7,255 bases of DNA from Acidobacteriaceae bacterium (GTDB taxonomy: Bacteria; Acidobacteriota; Terriglobia; Terriglobales; Acidobacteriaceae): the NCBI GenBank assembly GCA_003165095.1, contig PLSH01000084.1, positions 22,899 to 30,153 on the forward strand. Reading direction: 5' to 3'. The notes beneath the pieces are model-generated. The model saw nothing but the letters and a program-made list of their open reading frames with translations, was not told the DNA's origin and ran no database searches. Below are positions 6,222-7,255 of this stretch, in pieces. The position numbers were made by a program, and so were the translations under genes. The number at the start of each line of letters is the position of its first letter. Position 1 is the first letter of the stretch.

Positions 6222-6446
6222 TGGCCTGATTCGGTTTGCTTTTTGAGAACCGATTGCAGGCAGCAGGGGCGCGGAATTGTGCTCTCTGAGGGATTTAGAG
6301 TGGAGTGGAAGGCAGGAATTGGCGATGCAGGTTACAACGTTCTATCGGCCAAGTGGAGAGAGAGAACTCGATCCGATCAGGCTGGAAGCGGGCAGTCTTA
6401 TTTTCGCTTCCTCTTCGCTGCCTGACGGGTTATTCTCAAAAAGAGA

Positions 6447-7255
6447 ATGACCCCGCGCCGGCCCATCCCCGAACCCGTTCCAGTTCCAACCGCGGTCCCC
6501 GACCCGCTGGCCTGTTTCCATGCGGTGACGGCGGCGTGGTTCAAAGCTGTCTTTGACGCGCCAACGGCACCGCAGCGGCTTGGCTGGCCGGTGATTGCGC
6601 GCGGAGAGAGCACGCTGATCCTGGCGCCGACCGGCACCGGCAAGACCCTGAGCGCATTTCTCTGGTGCCTGGACCGGCTGATGCTGGGAGACAGGGGTCA
6701 GAAGGCTGCAGGCGAAGAGCAGCGGGGTTGCCGCGTTGTTTATATTTCTCCGTTGAAGGCGCTGGCCGTGGATGTGGAGCGGAACCTTCGCTCGCCGCTG
6801 GTGGGCATGGCGAACATGGCGCGGCGCATGGGATTGCCTTTCAAGGAGCCGGCGATCAGCGTGCGCACCGGGGATACGCCGCAGCGCGAGCGCGCCCGCT
6901 TCGCGCTGCATCCAGCGGAGATCCTGATCACCACGCCCGAGTCGCTTTACCTGCTGCTGACATCGCAGGCCGCAGAGGCTTTGCGGACGGTGGAGACGGT
7001 CATCATCGACGAGATTCACGCGCTGGTGCCTACGAAACGCGGCGCGCACCTGGCGTTGTCACTGGAGCGGCTGCAGGATTTGGTGAAGAGACCTCTTCAG
7101 CGCATCGGGCTTTCGGCTACGCAGAGGCCGCTTGAGGAGGTGGCGCGTTTTCTGGGCGGCATTGAGGTTGAGCAAACGGAGAAAAGCGAGTCAGCGAGTC
7201 AGCGGGTCAGCGAGTCGGCGAGGCAATCCGATGCTGCCGATGATTCGGCTAGAGG
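6447..7255 (+). CDS. lhr: Lhr-type superfamily 2 DNA helicase, N-terminal part (open at window end)
   Basis: Lhr proteins are ATP-driven 3'-to-5' helicases linked to DNA repair. The first 269 codons are seen. After a Pro-rich start comes DPLACFH (19-25), then APQRLGW (41-47, Q-motif-like) and PTGTGKT (61-67, Walker A). SPLKALAVD (101-109, motif Ia), TGDT (141-144), ITTPESL (161-167), DEIH (188-191, motif II) and GLSATQ (221-226, motif III) follow. FLGG (236-239) then leads into a Ser/Glu/Arg-rich repeat stretch (from about 246) encoded by a tandem octamer and not expected in the family core. The second RecA domain and the long Lhr C-terminal region lie beyond the window. An in-frame TGA at 6423 leaves the ATG at 6447 as the first start. 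Its purine-rich AAAAAGAG is only about one base from the ATG, so the ribosome site is poor. A GTG at codon 27 would remove the conserved DPLACFH. Confidence 0.93.
   Translation, partial: MTPRRPIPEPVPVPTAVPDPLACFHAVTAAWFKAVFDAPTAPQRLGWPVIARGESTLILAPTGTGKTLSAFLWCLDRLMLGDRGQKAAGEEQRGCRVVYISPLKALAVDVERNLRSPLVGMANMARRMGLPFKEPAISVRTGDTPQRERARFALHPAEILITTPESLYLLLTSQAAEALRTVETVIIDEIHALVPTKRGAHLALSLERLQDLVKRPLQRIGLSATQRPLEEVARFLGGIEVEQTEKSESASQRVSESARQSDAADDSAR
7187..7226 (+). repeat. Tandem octamer repeat within the lhr coding sequence
   Basis: There are five consecutive 8-base units: CGAGTCAG, CGAGTCAG, CGGGTCAG, CGAGTCGG and a degenerate CGAGGCAA. Because eight is not a multiple of three, three units give one 8-residue peptide period, seen as SESASQRV followed by SESARQSD. 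Confidence 0.8.

Larger units (their letters stand above)
6079..6446. other. Divergent non-coding region between the lipid-enzyme gene and lhr
   Basis: No convincing gene is found in these 368 bases. Short frames lack ribosome sites and family-like sequence. Visible small structures are an inverted repeat GTTCG-ATGC-CGAAC (6113-6126), two copies of GGTTCA (6093-6098 and 6103-6108) in the leader of the minus-strand gene, and two copies of TGACAC (6182-6187 and 6195-6200). It must hold the promoters of both flanking genes. Only one candidate is reported separately. Confidence 0.7.

Noticed and set aside
6243..6425. 60-aa open frame in the divergent intergenic region
   Set aside because: It has no ribosome site, no recognisable sequence pattern and ordinary chance length for this composition.

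Overview
The window looks like a high-GC bacterial chromosome segment carrying a recently inserted, lower-GC mobile element. The best guess for the host is an acidobacterium. This rests on the ligase-ACP-acyltransferase fusion, the high-GC codon use and a dispersed repeat of the GTCATTTTGAGCGGAGCG type. It is an inference from gene content, not a phylogenetic result.

Layout, left to right. Positions 1-1248 (+) hold the C-terminal third of cobalamin-dependent methionine synthase (MetH): the end of the B12-binding domain and the whole S-adenosylmethionine reactivation domain. Positions 1287-3276 are a complete IS1595-type transposon with 24-bp perfect inverted repeats and an 8-bp target duplication (CTAATCAG). 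It carries a DDE/DDNE transposase (+), with a promoter whose -35 box lies inside the left repeat and an intrinsic terminator after the gene. It also carries a two-gene cargo on the opposite strand: a zinc-ribbon plus DUF4145-like (possibly HEPN-fold) protein of 263 aa, and a previously unlisted 52-aa basic protein joined to it by an ATGA stop/start overlap. The transposon landed in the short gap between two convergent genes, so it broke neither of them.

Positions 3298-6078 (-) encode a 926-aa trifunctional lipid enzyme: an acyl-activating AMP-ligase domain, an acyl-carrier domain and a PlsC-type acyltransferase domain in one chain. It probably activates a fatty acid, holds it on the carrier and passes it to a lysophospholipid at the membrane. 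Positions 6079-6446 are a non-coding divergent region. From 6447 to the right edge (+) runs the N-terminal part of an Lhr-type superfamily 2 helicase, open at the window end, with an octamer tandem repeat inside its coding sequence.

The host genes (metH, lipid enzyme, lhr) look like ordinary housekeeping or repair genes and show no sign of forming one pathway. The unusual part is the transposon and its cargo pair, which could be a small defence-like or selfish module. That function is inferred from domain type only.
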